Part shown: in pieces, positions 52,665 through 62,132 of the stretch
How positions within the stretch are numbered: position 1 is the stretch's first letter
Layout: every line of letters starts with the position of its first letter
Source of the DNA: Rhizobium sp. BK399
GTDB taxonomy: Bacteria; Pseudomonadota; Alphaproteobacteria; Rhizobiales; Rhizobiaceae
NCBI RefSeq assembly: GCF_014194695.1
Contig: NZ_JACIAH010000003.1
Location: forward strand, 248,001-312,000
Reading direction: 5' to 3'
Length of the DNA stretch: 64,000 nt
Notes under the pieces: model-generated
The model's input: the letters and a program-made list of their open reading frames with translations, nothing else
The model's database searches: none
What the model was told of the DNA's origin: nothing
Translations under genes and position numbers: made by a program

Positions 52665-53375
52665 TTGGCCGAAACGAGCGATTTTAAAGCACAGCCACCC
52701 GATGGGATCGACGCTATCGGGGCCTCCAGCGAGGGCGCCTCGCTTTATCAACTGATCAGGGATGACATCATCGAAGGGCGGCTCGCTGCCAACGAACGGC
52801 TTGTCGTCACTGATCTCGCCCGGCGCCATGGCACCTCAACCAACCCAGTGCGCGAGGCTCTGCAACTGTTGCGCGGCGAAGGTTTTGTTACCTTCGTTCC
52901 TAACCGCGGAGCGCGTGTCCGGCCTATTGATCAGGACTTTGTTCGAGACATCTACGAGATAGGAGTCTTGATCGAGCCGGCACTGACGCGATGGTTCGTG
53001 AGTATGGCCACCGTCGAGGACATTGCTGAACTCGAACGCATCCAAGGGTTGATTGAAGAGAACGACTTCGCCGATACGGTCAGGCACAGCGAGCTGGACA
53101 CCGCCTTCCACACCGTAATGTACCAGAGGCACTACAACCGCCACGCAGCCGAGCTTTGGTGGAAGCATCGCGAAGTGCTTCGAGCCGTGAGCCGGCGTTT
53201 CGACTTCACGCTCGCTCGGCGCGCCGCGATCCTTCGCGAGCATCGCGAGCTCATCGAGCATGTAAAAGCGGGAAACGCGAACGAGGCAGGCGAACTCATT
53301 GCACGCCATGTCGAAGGCTCCGGCCGGCACATCCTAGAACACATGCGTGCGCGTAACGCCGCTCGGGCAGGATAA
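52665..53375 (+). CDS. GntR/FadR-family transcriptional regulator
   Basis: The 236-residue protein has a GntR winged HTH (SLYQLIRDDIIEGRLAANERLVVTDLARRHGTSTNPVREALQLL, given in part; HTH residues ~30-95). An all-helical FCD ligand domain follows (IEPALTRWFVSMATVEDIAEL; ELDTAFHTVMYQRHYN; HRELIEHVKAGNANEAGELIARH). FCD regulators of sugar-acid operons often sense the acid. The start appears to be TTG at 52665 with GGAG 6 bases upstream; TTG at 52653 is an alternative. It is divergent from the ABC operon and ahead of three dehydratases. Confidence 0.9.
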   Translation: MAETSDFKAQPPDGIDAIGASSEGASLYQLIRDDIIEGRLAANERLVVTDLARRHGTSTNPVREALQLLRGEGFVTFVPNRGARVRPIDQDFVRDIYEIGVLIEPALTRWFVSMATVEDIAELERIQGLIEENDFADTVRHSELDTAFHTVMYQRHYNRHAAELWWKHREVLRAVSRRFDFTLARRAAILREHRELIEHVKAGNANEAGELIARHVEGSGRHILEHMRARNAARAG

Positions 53376-53430
53376 AATACCTGGCCCCGCAACATCGCTA
53401 TCCCGACCACTTCTGACAAAGGCAGTTGAT

Positions 53431-54597
53431 ATGAAAATCACCAGCGTTCGGCCGTGGCTAATCAAGTCCGATGCTTCTTATTGGGGAGAGTTTCTGTTCG
53501 TCGAGGTGACGACCGACGCGGGGGTGAGCGGCTGGGGCGAGATCACCACCACGACAAGGCTCGCCAATCGCGCCCTCTGTACGATCCTGCGGCAGATCGG
53601 TGCCGCTGTGACGGGCGAGGACCCGGCGCGTATCGAGTACCTGTGGCACAAGATATTCCGCAGCTTCACCTACATGGGCAGTCGCGGCGCCGCAGTCGAA
53701 TGCGTCAGCGCCATCGACATAGCTCTTTGGGACATCCGAGGAAAAGTCCTGGATAAGCCGATTTACGAGCTGTTGGGTGGGCCGCTACGCGATGAGATCG
53801 CGCTCTACACCCACCCGAACCAGGCTAAGTTTACCAGCAAAGAGGCTGTGGTCCGCGAAATTCGAGACATCGTCGAGTCTGGCCACACTGCGCTCAAGTT
53901 CGATCCCTTCCCCCACCAAGGCCGCACCGCCGATGGGCTGCCTCGCGAACAGCGGGACGGCTACCTCGATGGCAGCATGACCCGCAAGGATGAGCGCGAA
54001 GCCGCCGAACTCACGGCTCTCATCCGCGAAACGGCGGGCCCTGATGTCGACATCCTCATCGATGCGCATGGCCGGTTCGACGTCCCGACCGCCATTCGAC
54101 TTTGTCGGAGCCTCGAGGAAGCTGGTCAGATCGACTGGTTCGAGGAGCCCTGTCCGCCGGAGAGCCTCAACGCGCTGAGACAGGTCCGTGAGAAGGTCAG
54201 TGCCGCTATCTCTTGGGGGGAGCGCGGTCACACGAAGTGGGATTTCGTGCCGGTGCTCGAAAACAAGCTCGCTGACTACATTATGCCTGACGTCACTTGG
54301 ACCGGCGGCATTACTGAACTCAAGAAGATTTCTGCCCTGTGCGAAGCCTACTACATCCCGGTCTCGCCGCATGACGCGGCAGGGCCGATCAACGTGGTTG
54401 CGGGAGCACAGGTGATGATGACCGTTCCTAACTTCTACAAACTCGAAACATCGGAGTGGAACCTTGGCAAATACGATCACCTCATCGACCGGCCGCTCGA
54501 TGTTTCGAACGGCAGTCTCAAGCTTACGCCCAAGCCTGGTCTCGGCGTTGAGATGAACCGCGACTACCTTCAAAACCATGAGATAGAGCTGGACTAA
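53431..54597 (+). CDS. Enolase-superfamily dehydratase, second paralogue
   Basis: The 388-residue mandelate-racemase/galactonate-dehydratase-type enzyme has ligands D211 (LIDAHGRF), E238 (WFEEP) and E264 (SWGERG), with catalytic H213 and H314 (VSPHDAAGP). It differs from the paralogue at 46757 in the capping loop (YTHPNQAKFTSKEAV), so its substrate specificity probably differs. The start at 53431 leaves a 55-bp leader after GntR; the upstream open frame overlaps GntR and is not used. Confidence 0.88.
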   Translation: MKITSVRPWLIKSDASYWGEFLFVEVTTDAGVSGWGEITTTTRLANRALCTILRQIGAAVTGEDPARIEYLWHKIFRSFTYMGSRGAAVECVSAIDIALWDIRGKVLDKPIYELLGGPLRDEIALYTHPNQAKFTSKEAVVREIRDIVESGHTALKFDPFPHQGRTADGLPREQRDGYLDGSMTRKDEREAAELTALIRETAGPDVDILIDAHGRFDVPTAIRLCRSLEEAGQIDWFEEPCPPESLNALRQVREKVSAAISWGERGHTKWDFVPVLENKLADYIMPDVTWTGGITELKKISALCEAYYIPVSPHDAAGPINVVAGAQVMMTVPNFYKLETSEWNLGKYDHLIDRPLDVSNGSLKLTPKPGLGVEMNRDYLQNHEIELD

Positions 54598-54665
54598 CTA
54601 GCAACGCACCACGCCGCCCCAGCGCGCGCGGCGATGAGCCCCGCCCACCAAAACGAGGATAAATC

Positions 54666-56027
54666 ATGCCAGAGGCAGATGGAGCCGACGAGGCGCTCAA
54701 TCGGGTGAACATGTATTCCAAGCCGTCCGACCTTCGCATCACCGACATGCGGGTAGCGGAAATTGTCGGGGCGCCGTTCACCACAGTGCTGCTTAAGATT
54801 TACACCAACCAGGGCATCGTCGGGCTTGGCGAGGTGCGCGACGGCGCCAGCGCCACTTACGCGCTGATGCTGAAGAGCCGGTTGCTTGGCGAGAACCCTT
54901 GCAACATCGATCGGCTGTTTCGCCGGATCAAGCAGTTCGGCGGGCACGGTCGGCAAGGCGGCGGTGTATCGGCAGTTGAAATCGCGTTGTGGGATCTTGC
55001 CGGTAAGGCCTATGGCGTCCCGGTCTACCAGATGCTCGGCGGCCGGTTTCGAGACAAAGTGCGCGTCTACTGCGATACCGACGCCACCGTGCCGAGCGGC
55101 ACCGAGACCGGAAAGCGCCTCAAGCAGCGCATGGAGCTCGGCTTCACTTTCCTCAAGATGGATTTGGGACTGATGCAGATTGCGGATGTGCCCGGTGCGG
55201 TCGTGTTTCCTGCCGGCTCACTGGAAGGATACCGCGACCATCCCAGTCGCGGGCCATTGAAGACCATCGAAGAGCGCCGTGTGCGCAACGCTGCGTACGA
55301 TTTGCATAACGTCCAGCACCCGTTTACCGGCCTCCACTTTTCAGACAAGGGCCTCGACCTGCTTGAGCAATACATCGCCGAGGTTCGCGAGGTCATCGGC
55401 ATGGATGTGCCGCTCGCCATCGACCATATCGGCCATATCTCGATGCAGAACGGCATTCGCCTTGCCCGGCGAATTGAAAAATACGTGCCAGCCTGGCTCG
55501 AGGATGTGATCCCATGGCAGTATACCGAGCAATATCGCCAACTGCAGGACGCCACCACGGTCCCGATCTGCACTGGTGAGGACATATACCTCAAAGAGGG
55601 CTTCGAGCCTCTGCTCAACAGCGGCGGCGTCGCCGTCATCCACCCGGACCTGCTCACCAGCGGGGGCATCCTCGAGACCAAGAAGATCGGCGACATGGCG
55701 CAGGACAAGGGTGTCGCCATGGCCATCCACATGGCGGAAAGTCCAATCGCCGCAATGGCCGCGGCACATGTCGCGACCGCGACCGAAAACTTCACGGCGC
55801 TTGAATACCATTCCGCCGATGTCGACTGGTGGGACGATATCGTCACGGGCCTTCCCAAGCCGCTGGTGAAGAACGGCTTCATCACAGTTCCCGACAAGCC
55901 CGGCCTGGGGATTGACGACGTTGTCGATGAGGTGATCTCGCAGCATCTGCAACCGGGTGTTACCGGCATTTGGCAGCCGACGGATCACTGGGACGATGAA
56001 TATTCCTGGGATCGCACCTGGAGCTGA
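54666..56027 (+). CDS. Enolase-superfamily dehydratase, third paralogue
   Basis: The 453-residue protein has metal ligands D253 (AIDHIGH), E279 (WLEDV) and E305 (TGEDIY), and H355 (AIHMAESP), at the same 26/26/50 spacing as galactonate dehydratase. It lacks the histidine two residues after the first ligand and has a longer insertion (~170-245). This points to a different general base and substrate. GGATAAATC precedes the ATG. It lies 68 bp after the second paralogue. Confidence 0.87.
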   Translation: MPEADGADEALNRVNMYSKPSDLRITDMRVAEIVGAPFTTVLLKIYTNQGIVGLGEVRDGASATYALMLKSRLLGENPCNIDRLFRRIKQFGGHGRQGGGVSAVEIALWDLAGKAYGVPVYQMLGGRFRDKVRVYCDTDATVPSGTETGKRLKQRMELGFTFLKMDLGLMQIADVPGAVVFPAGSLEGYRDHPSRGPLKTIEERRVRNAAYDLHNVQHPFTGLHFSDKGLDLLEQYIAEVREVIGMDVPLAIDHIGHISMQNGIRLARRIEKYVPAWLEDVIPWQYTEQYRQLQDATTVPICTGEDIYLKEGFEPLLNSGGVAVIHPDLLTSGGILETKKIGDMAQDKGVAMAIHMAESPIAAMAAAHVATATENFTALEYHSADVDWWDDIVTGLPKPLVKNGFITVPDKPGLGIDDVVDEVISQHLQPGVTGIWQPTDHWDDEYSWDRTWS

Positions 56028-56046
56028 GGCAAAAAGGAAAACGAAG

Positions 56047-57246
56047 ATGAAGATCACCGATCTCCGCTGCGCCGTTATCGGGAAACACCCGATCGTCCGC
56101 ATCGTTACGGACGAGGGCCTCTATGGCTTGGGCGAAGTCGAATTCACCAAGTCCTATCTCAAGCCCTGGGTGCTGCATTTCCGCGAGGCGCTGGTCGGCG
56201 AGGATCCGACCGACGTCGAGAGAGTAATGCTGAAGATCCGCCAACGCGGCTCTTTCAAGCCGTACGGCGCGGCGGTGAGCGCTATTGAACATGCGCTTTG
56301 GGACATTGCTGGCAAGGCCGCGGGCGTGCCCGTCTATAAGCTGCTCGGCGGCAAGGTGCGGGACAAGGTGCGCGTCTACAACGGCTCGATTCGCCAGAAA
56401 CGCACGGGCGATCGGCCGGAGGATTACGCCGCTGACGTCAAGTGGATGATGGAGCAGCCGCAGAACTTCTTCATGGTCAAACAAGGCATCTCGTTCCACT
56501 CCAACATGAAGGACACCATCGAGGGCTTCCACTACGGCGTGACGCAGAAGAAGGCCGGCTATCACGGTGCCATGGACCAGGGCGTTATCAGCGAACGCGG
56601 TTTCAATCACATGCTTGACTGCGTGATCGCGATGAAGGAAGTGCTGGGCGACAAAGTCAGTCTGGCGCTCGACTGCGGCCCGGGCTGGATGCTCCCCGAT
56701 GCGATCAAATTCGCTCGCGCGGTCGAAAAATACAATTTGATGTGGCTCGAGGATATGCTGACAGGCGACTACGTGCCGTGGGTCAATCCGCAGGCCTATC
56801 GGGAACTGACCACTTCCACCTCTACGCCAATCCACACCGGAGAGCAGATCTACCTGCGGCACAATTTCAAGGAACTGATCGAGACGCAGGCGGTGCGCGT
56901 CATCGGCCCCGATCCAGCCGATATTGGCGGCATTGCAGAGCTCAAATGGGTCGCCGAGCACGCCTACATGCACTCGATCCTCATGGCACCGCACGGCACC
57001 GCAAACGGCCTGCTGGGCCTCGGCGCGTTGATCAATGTCTGCGCTACGCTGCCGGCAAATTACGTCGCCTTCGAATATCCGAGCGCCTCCGACCCCTGGT
57101 GGGAGGATCTGGTAATCGGCTTGCCGCCGCAGATCGTGAAGGACAGCATGGTGGACCTACTGGAAGCGCCGGGCCTGGGGCTCGATATCGACGCCGAAAG
57201 GGCCAGGAGATATCTCAGAGAGGAAGATTCGGGGTTCTTCGACTGA
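56047..57246 (+). CDS. Enolase-superfamily dehydratase, fourth paralogue
   Basis: The 399-residue enzyme has D209 (ALDCGPG), E235 (WLEDM), E266 (HTGEQ) and H316 (APHGTANG). The 31-residue step between the second and third acids is longer than in the other paralogues. The capping region (GSIRQKRTGDRPEDYAADVKWM) is also distinct. The ATG at 56047 follows AAAGGAAAACGAAG and lies 19 bp after the previous gene. It is the last gene of the GntR-dehydratase operon. Confidence 0.88.
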   Translation: MKITDLRCAVIGKHPIVRIVTDEGLYGLGEVEFTKSYLKPWVLHFREALVGEDPTDVERVMLKIRQRGSFKPYGAAVSAIEHALWDIAGKAAGVPVYKLLGGKVRDKVRVYNGSIRQKRTGDRPEDYAADVKWMMEQPQNFFMVKQGISFHSNMKDTIEGFHYGVTQKKAGYHGAMDQGVISERGFNHMLDCVIAMKEVLGDKVSLALDCGPGWMLPDAIKFARAVEKYNLMWLEDMLTGDYVPWVNPQAYRELTTSTSTPIHTGEQIYLRHNFKELIETQAVRVIGPDPADIGGIAELKWVAEHAYMHSILMAPHGTANGLLGLGALINVCATLPANYVAFEYPSASDPWWEDLVIGLPPQIVKDSMVDLLEAPGLGLDIDAERARRYLREEDSGFFD

Positions 57247-57837
57247 ACCTCACTCCACACGCGCTGAGGCCAAACGCAAAAAGCGTCCTCGACGCGTATG
57301 CGTGAGGAGCTTTCTACGAGGCGACTTGAATGGGCAACTGCCGGCGAGGCGGCGTCGAAAGCGGTGATGCGGCATAGGTCGGAGCGCAACCTCCGGGTAC
57401 CGCCCCCCTGTTTCGACATTCGAATTCCTTGGACGCCACAAATACTACCTTATGGGTCCCGACATCCTGCCAGCTTATCAACGCGACGCTCGAGGGATAG
57501 TAGTGCGTCTGCAAGAGCCGGCACGCACTCAAGACCGGATATCCACGAGCCACATGCGAAACGCTCTTCTGCTGGCATTTTGCGACCGATAATCCGGGCA
57601 ATACTCCGATGTTCGGCCCTCATGATGCGCTGGCGGAATCCATCGGATTGCCGGCCCTGTCTGTTTGAAATCCAACTGTCACTCCGGTCTGACCTCTGCG
57701 CACTTCACCGGCGAGAGCGGCGATTGGATAGCATCCTGACGAAGTACCGAATGAAGGATGCACTACGCCGATCGTATCCAGATAGCCTTTTTGCGATCAA
57801 ACTCCTGGCCCTGCCAGAGCGCTCAAGGTGTCTGGCC
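57247..57837. other. 590-bp gap; possible terminator, no supported gene
   Basis: Right after the fourth dehydratase, 57248-57307 can fold into an interrupted hairpin (CCTCAC...GTGAGG outer stem, ACGCG...CGCGT inner), which may end the operon. The remaining ~530 bp has long open frames on both strands, but they lack domain-like sequence, good ribosome sites or plausible composition. I see nothing else. Confidence 0.4.
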
Positions 57838-59562
57838 TTATTGCGATTTCACCAGTCCCGAGAAACCGGCGACAGCCAGTAGGCTGAGCGCCCAGCCGAT
57901 CACCGACTGGAAGAAATAGTACCTCAAAGTGAAGGTGCCGGTTGGTTTCAGCGAGTCCGGCCGCCAGTACTCCTTTTGTCCGATCGACGCCACCGGCAGA
58001 AGAACATCAAGCGAATACATCAATGCATTGAATTCCGGGTAGCTGGCTGCCTCCGGCTGATTGCGAAAACAGGTCAGTTGGTTCTGCCCGACTTCGGCAC
58101 GTCCCCTCAGATCCTGTCCCGCAGACGGCATGAAGCGGGTTTCGGTTCGTTGCAGATCGCACATCGTCCATTCGGGGGAGCGCAGCACGACCGGGCTATT
58201 CGGTTTCATCGCGCCACTTCGGTAGGCAATCCCAAAGACCCCAGCGCCAATCGCCCAGAAGAGCATCAGCCAGACCAGCGCCAGAAGTGGCTGCCGCCCA
58301 TAGCGCAGCGTCACCGCAAGGATGGCGTCCATAACCGCCAGGACGACCCTCAAGGCCGGGTTCTTGGCACGCGCCCGACGTGCCTTTCGCTGCAGCCGCT
58401 CCTTGGTGATGAGGACAGCGCGGGCTTCCTCGTCATGGCCCATTTCCCTAAGGACCTTCGACAGCTGCTCATAGGGTTGAGGCCAGAAGTCCGCCCCCCA
58501 GCGTTCAGGCGTTTGGCGTGCAAGCCAGTCAAGGCGGCTTTCCGCGTCCGCAGGACCACCGATAAAAGCGCCGTACCGGCAACGGTTTAAAAGCAAGTCG
58601 CCGGTTTTCGGCCAACTCGCCATCTCGTCATCAATCGCACCGATTGTCGTGGCTGTCAGGTCGAGTGTGCCCTCGACCGATGCGTTTTGCCGCAAAAAGA
58701 ATGCGCCGTCGATCGTGGTTCGATTGAGCCGCAATGCATAGCCCCCCGGCTGCGAAAGTGAGGCCGACGTGCAATCAATGTCGCCACCAAATCGGGCACC
58801 GAGCAAACGTGTCTCGCCGACAATGATTGCCCCTCTTAGGGCGAGGTCGCCTGCCGCCACAATCCCGTCACCGTTCAGGACGACTTCTCCCGGCCGCTCC
58901 AGGCGAGCCCCGACCGCATTGACGTCACCACCAAGGCGGACGGCAGAAAGATTGAGACCACCACGCACATCGGCGCCGCGCAGCAGAATGCCCCCACTGG
59001 TTTCCAGTCCATCGGCGTCGAGCGCGATGCCGTCCGGCGAAGCAATCGAGACGCCATCCGCTTCGATGCTGCCGCCGATACGCGCGCCGGGGAGCCGGAT
59101 TTCGCCAGTTACGATCGCGGCACGAAGCGAGAGGCAGCCCCGTGCTTCGAGCCTATCAGCCTGCAATCCGGGCAAGGCTGAGCCATCCAGGAACAGATTG
59201 TCGATAATCGCGGAGCGCAATATCGGCGAGGCTTCGAAATGGCAGTCCTTAAGGCCAATGTCGCGGGGAATTCTGCATCCCTCGAGGTCGAGGATACCGG
59301 TGATCCACGCTCCGGTCAGCCTTAGCCCTTTTTCATGGAGACGGTATTCATCGTTGCCGAGAATGAGATACCGCAAAAGCTCCGCCCGCACCGTTCGCTC
59401 GGGATCTTCGTCTCGCGGGCGCAGGCCGTCGCCTAAACGGTCGAAGTCGCCCATTTGGAGATGCGCAACCACCTTTTCTTCTGCCACGCTGAGCGGGCGA
59501 TAGTCAGCAAGGCTTAGTGCGGCGGGAACGGCAGATACCGATTGCGAGGCTTTCTCGTTCAT
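57838..59562 (-). CDS. Right-handed beta-helix-like repeat protein with C-terminal membrane segments
   Basis: The 574-residue protein opens with a helical part (RAELLRYLILGNDEYRLHEKGLRLTGAWITGILDLEGCRIP, in part). About 15 irregular repeats follow of the form hydrophobic-x-G-A..(L/I/V)xGx(L/I/V), residues ~85-325 (e.g. LLRGADVRGGLNLSAVRLGGDVNAVGARL), which suggest a beta-helix. A coiled segment follows, then two to three transmembrane helices (~400-445 and near the end). Function is unknown; it could be a membrane-tethered polymer-binding or scaffold protein. Confidence 0.72.
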   Translation of the reverse strand: MNEKASQSVSAVPAALSLADYRPLSVAEEKVVAHLQMGDFDRLGDGLRPRDEDPERTVRAELLRYLILGNDEYRLHEKGLRLTGAWITGILDLEGCRIPRDIGLKDCHFEASPILRSAIIDNLFLDGSALPGLQADRLEARGCLSLRAAIVTGEIRLPGARIGGSIEADGVSIASPDGIALDADGLETSGGILLRGADVRGGLNLSAVRLGGDVNAVGARLERPGEVVLNGDGIVAAGDLALRGAIIVGETRLLGARFGGDIDCTSASLSQPGGYALRLNRTTIDGAFFLRQNASVEGTLDLTATTIGAIDDEMASWPKTGDLLLNRCRYGAFIGGPADAESRLDWLARQTPERWGADFWPQPYEQLSKVLREMGHDEEARAVLITKERLQRKARRARAKNPALRVVLAVMDAILAVTLRYGRQPLLALVWLMLFWAIGAGVFGIAYRSGAMKPNSPVVLRSPEWTMCDLQRTETRFMPSAGQDLRGRAEVGQNQLTCFRNQPEAASYPEFNALMYSLDVLLPVASIGQKEYWRPDSLKPTGTFTLRYYFFQSVIGWALSLLAVAGFSGLVKSQ

Positions 59563-60051
59563 GAAATCGGCATCCGTTTGGATCCGGCTACATCTATTGA
59601 TCCGACACAGCGTTGCAGGGGAGCAAACCTACGCGATTTGCGCATCATCCGATCGACTTGAGATGTCTGAAAATTCATAAGATCGTTCCCTCCAGCACGA
59701 CGTCTACGCTAATCCCCGCCGGTGGGCGTGTCGCCAATCAAATGGGCGTTCCGACGTGGCACAGAGCATGTTCCGCACGTAAGCCTTGTGCCAGCGTGAT
59801 TGATTTCGCCGTTTTGGATACAGGTCAAGAGATGGCACAAAAATGCGCTCCGATGCGGCGGCATATCGGACCACAGGCATAGTTTCTGGATTCAGTGCCG
59901 ATCACAGTCCGATGCAGCCGATGCTAATGTGTTGCCAAGACCGACCAAAACTCGCGGATCGACATCGCCGCGCGAGTAGATGCATGAACTTAAACCTACC
60001 GACCCGGAATGCGCGCTACCACTCCACCTGAACCCGTTGAAAGCCTGCGCG
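59563..60051. other. 489-bp divergent promoter region, no supported gene
   Basis: It separates the minus-strand beta-helix gene from the Mrp operon. Open frames here look like noise. No RNA gene or clear operator is visible. Confidence 0.4.
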
Positions 60052-60582
60052 ATGCCAGACGACCAAGCAACATCCCAACCGCGCCGATCAGGATTGCCAC
60101 AGGGCGTGGTCCTTCTCGCAAGCTTCCTGTTTGTGGTCTGGCTGGTGGTCAATTCATCGGTTGAAGCCCCGATCGTGGCCGTGGGCGCTCTGGTATCTTT
60201 CGTCTTGGCATCGATCTTCGTGCGTCGCGGCGATGCCTGGAAGATCACGGTAACGCCAACCAAGGTTCTGCATTCCATTGCCTATACCGGCGTTTTCCTC
60301 GTCGAGTTGGTAAAGGCAAATATGAACATGCTGCGCTATGTCTACGCGCCGCGCATTGTTATTCGTCCGGGGATCGTCAAGGTCAGGATGCCACTCACAT
60401 CGCCGATCGGTCGGCTGGTCCTTGCCAATTCAATCGCGCTTACGCCCGGCTCGCTTGTCATGGATCTTAGAGGTGACGCCCTCTTCGTTCATTGGCTTGA
60501 CGTAAAGACCACCGACCCGGAAGAAGCGACGCGGATGATCATCGGTCCTTTTGAGAAGCACCTGGGGGCGGTATTTGGCTGA
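60052..60582 (+). CDS. mrpE: Mrp/Mnh Na+/H+ antiporter subunit E
   Basis: The 176-residue membrane protein has the MrpE pattern: two to three N-terminal helices (ASFLFVVWLVVNSSVEAPIVAVGALVSFVL), the KANMNMLRYVYAPRIVIRPGIV segment, and LANSIALTPGSLVMDLRGDALFVHWLD. The start is set at ATG 60052; the frame is open a further 24 codons upstream. It is the first gene of the antiporter operon and overlaps mrpF. Confidence 0.9.
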   Translation: MPDDQATSQPRRSGLPQGVVLLASFLFVVWLVVNSSVEAPIVAVGALVSFVLASIFVRRGDAWKITVTPTKVLHSIAYTGVFLVELVKANMNMLRYVYAPRIVIRPGIVKVRMPLTSPIGRLVLANSIALTPGSLVMDLRGDALFVHWLDVKTTDPEEATRMIIGPFEKHLGAVFG

Positions 60583-60835
60583 AATCATCCTGCAGATTGC
60601 CGTGGTCCTGATCTTCTTCAGCATCGTCTTTGGTGTGCTGCGGCTGATCATCGGCCGCACGGCGATCGATCGTGTGGTGGCGATCGACATGCTGACCGTT
60701 GTGACTATCTCGTTGATAGCGCTCTACGCCCACATATCAGGACGCTTTGTCTATATCGACGTTGCACTTGTCTACGGACTGCTGAGCTTTCTGGCGGTTC
60801 TTGCCATTGCTCGTTTCCTGGAAAAGGGGCCATAG
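60575..60835 (+). CDS. mrpF: Mrp/Mnh antiporter subunit F
   Basis: The 86-residue protein has three helices: VVLIFFSIVFGVLRLI, RVVAIDMLTVVTISLIALY, and FVYIDVALVYGLLSFLAVLAIARFLE. The conserved D in AIDML and the IDVALVY motif mark MrpF. No ATG fits; TTG at 60575, overlapping mrpE by 8 bases, gives the expected length. Confidence 0.88.
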   Translation: MAEIILQIAVVLIFFSIVFGVLRLIIGRTAIDRVVAIDMLTVVTISLIALYAHISGRFVYIDVALVYGLLSFLAVLAIARFLEKGP

Positions 60836-60840
60836 CCGCC

Positions 60841-61092
60841 ATGCTCGAGATGCTCATCCTGTTGGTGTGCGGGAGCATTCTGGTGAGCGGAGTGCTGGCC
60901 GTCTTGCTGAGCAATCTCATGGCGGCGATGGTCAGCGCGGGTCTCGCAAGCCTGTTTGCGGCCGCGTCCTATGTGCTCTTGGCCGCGCCAGATGTCGCCA
61001 TGGCCGAGGCAGCGATCGGCTCGGGCCTGGCAACACTGATCTTCCTTTACGCGATCCGCAAGACCAGAGGCGCAGGAGCGGTCGATGAGTGA
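60841..61092 (+). CDS. DUF4040 / MbhD-like subunit (split MrpA C-terminal piece)
   Basis: The 83-residue, three-helix protein carries the motif LLAAPDVAMAEAAIGSGLATLIFLYAIRK, characteristic of DUF4040/MbhD. In Bacillus-type Mrp complexes this is part of the C-terminal region of MrpA; here it is a separate gene, as in archaeal Mbh clusters. It overlaps mrpG by 8 bases. Confidence 0.85.
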   Translation: MLEMLILLVCGSILVSGVLAVLLSNLMAAMVSAGLASLFAAASYVLLAAPDVAMAEAAIGSGLATLIFLYAIRKTRGAGAVDE

Positions 61093-61429
61093 GCTGATCG
61101 GCAGTCTGACGATCCTCGTTGGGGCGTTCTTCCTCTTTTCCGCGGGTATCGGGCTGCTGCGCATGCCTGATGTCTTCACCCGCATCCAAGCGGGCACCAA
61201 AGCCTCGACCTTGGGCAATATTCTCGTTCTTGCCGGACTTGGCATCTATCATCCGGACTGGTCGTTGAAGCTTTTGATCATCGCCTACTTCGTGCTGATG
61301 ACCAATCCGCTGTCGTCACATGCGCTGTCGCGGGCGGCGCACGCAATCCGTACGCCGATGGCGGCGGCGACCGTCGTTGATGCCCTGCGCGACGAGAACG
61401 ACCGTGCTGGCAAAGAGGGCTCGGCATGA
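61085..61429 (+). CDS. mrpG: Mrp/Mnh antiporter subunit G
   Basis: The 114-residue protein has the PhaG/MnhG signature GIGLLRMPDVFTRIQAGTKASTLGNILVLAG in its first half, a third helix (LLIIAYFVLMTNPLSSHALSRAAH), and a charged C-terminal tail. It overlaps the neighbouring genes on both sides (8 and 4 bases), showing tight coupling. Confidence 0.9.
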   Translation: MSELIGSLTILVGAFFLFSAGIGLLRMPDVFTRIQAGTKASTLGNILVLAGLGIYHPDWSLKLLIIAYFVLMTNPLSSHALSRAAHAIRTPMAAATVVDALRDENDRAGKEGSA

Positions 61430-62127
61430 GGCGCGTATTTGGCCTGCTCTGTGTGCTGATATTCGGCGTCATCTTTGCTTCACTCGTGAGCGACTATGAC
61501 GAGCGCCAGACGCTCTCGGCGCTGGCAGTTCACTATCTGACTGAGGTGCCCGCCGATCTTGGTGCGCCAAACGTTGTGACCGGAATTCTGATTACCTTTC
61601 GGGGATTTGATACGCTCGGCGAAGTCGCGGTGCTATTCATGGTGGCGGCGAGTGTGGGCCTGCTCCTTACGGGCGAGGCGGGCGGGAAAGCACCTTCCCG
61701 CGATAGCGCATCCCATATCATTGGTCGCGGCCCGAGCGAACTGGTGCGCAATGGTGCAGAGGTGGTTCTTCCGCTGATCTTCCTGTTTGGCGCCTATGTC
61801 ATCATGAATGGTCACCTGTCGGCCGGCGGTGGTTTTCAGGGGGGCGCAGTCGTTGCTTCCGGTGTCATGCTCCTGATGCTCGCCTACCCTTCCGGATCGA
61901 TCAACCACGGCTTTCTCAGCACAACGGAATCGCTTGCAGGTGTGTTCTACGTCCTGATCGGCATCGTCGGTATTGCCTTCGGCAGCGGGTTTCTGGACAG
62001 CCATATTCTACCACGCGGCAATTTTGGGACGCTGATCAGCGCCGGGGCGATCCCGCTGATTTCGGCGCTCCTGGGCATCAAGGTCGGCGCGGAATTGAGT
62101 GTCATTATCGACCGGTTTCGCAGCTAG
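61426..62127 (+). CDS. mrpB: MbhE-MrpB fusion subunit
   Basis: The 233-residue protein has two modules. Residues 1-85 resemble MbhE/MrpA C-terminus (HYLTEVPADLGAPNVVTGILITFRGFDTLGEVAVLF). Residues ~100-230 are MrpB (RNGAEVVLPLIFLFGAYVIMNGHLSAGGGFQGGAVVASGVML, in part). In many complexes these are separate or part of MrpA, so this is a gene fusion relative to archaeal Mbh. It overlaps mrpG by ATGA. Confidence 0.88.
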   Translation: MRRVFGLLCVLIFGVIFASLVSDYDERQTLSALAVHYLTEVPADLGAPNVVTGILITFRGFDTLGEVAVLFMVAASVGLLLTGEAGGKAPSRDSASHIIGRGPSELVRNGAEVVLPLIFLFGAYVIMNGHLSAGGGFQGGAVVASGVMLLMLAYPSGSINHGFLSTTESLAGVFYVLIGIVGIAFGSGFLDSHILPRGNFGTLISAGAIPLISALLGIKVGAELSVIIDRFRS

Positions 62128-62132
62128 ACGAG

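Noticed and set aside
57298..57882. A 194-codon + strand frame in the gap after the dehydratases
   Set aside because: It is Arg/Ser-rich with no domain pattern, no ribosome site, and runs into the 3' end of the minus-strand beta-helix gene.
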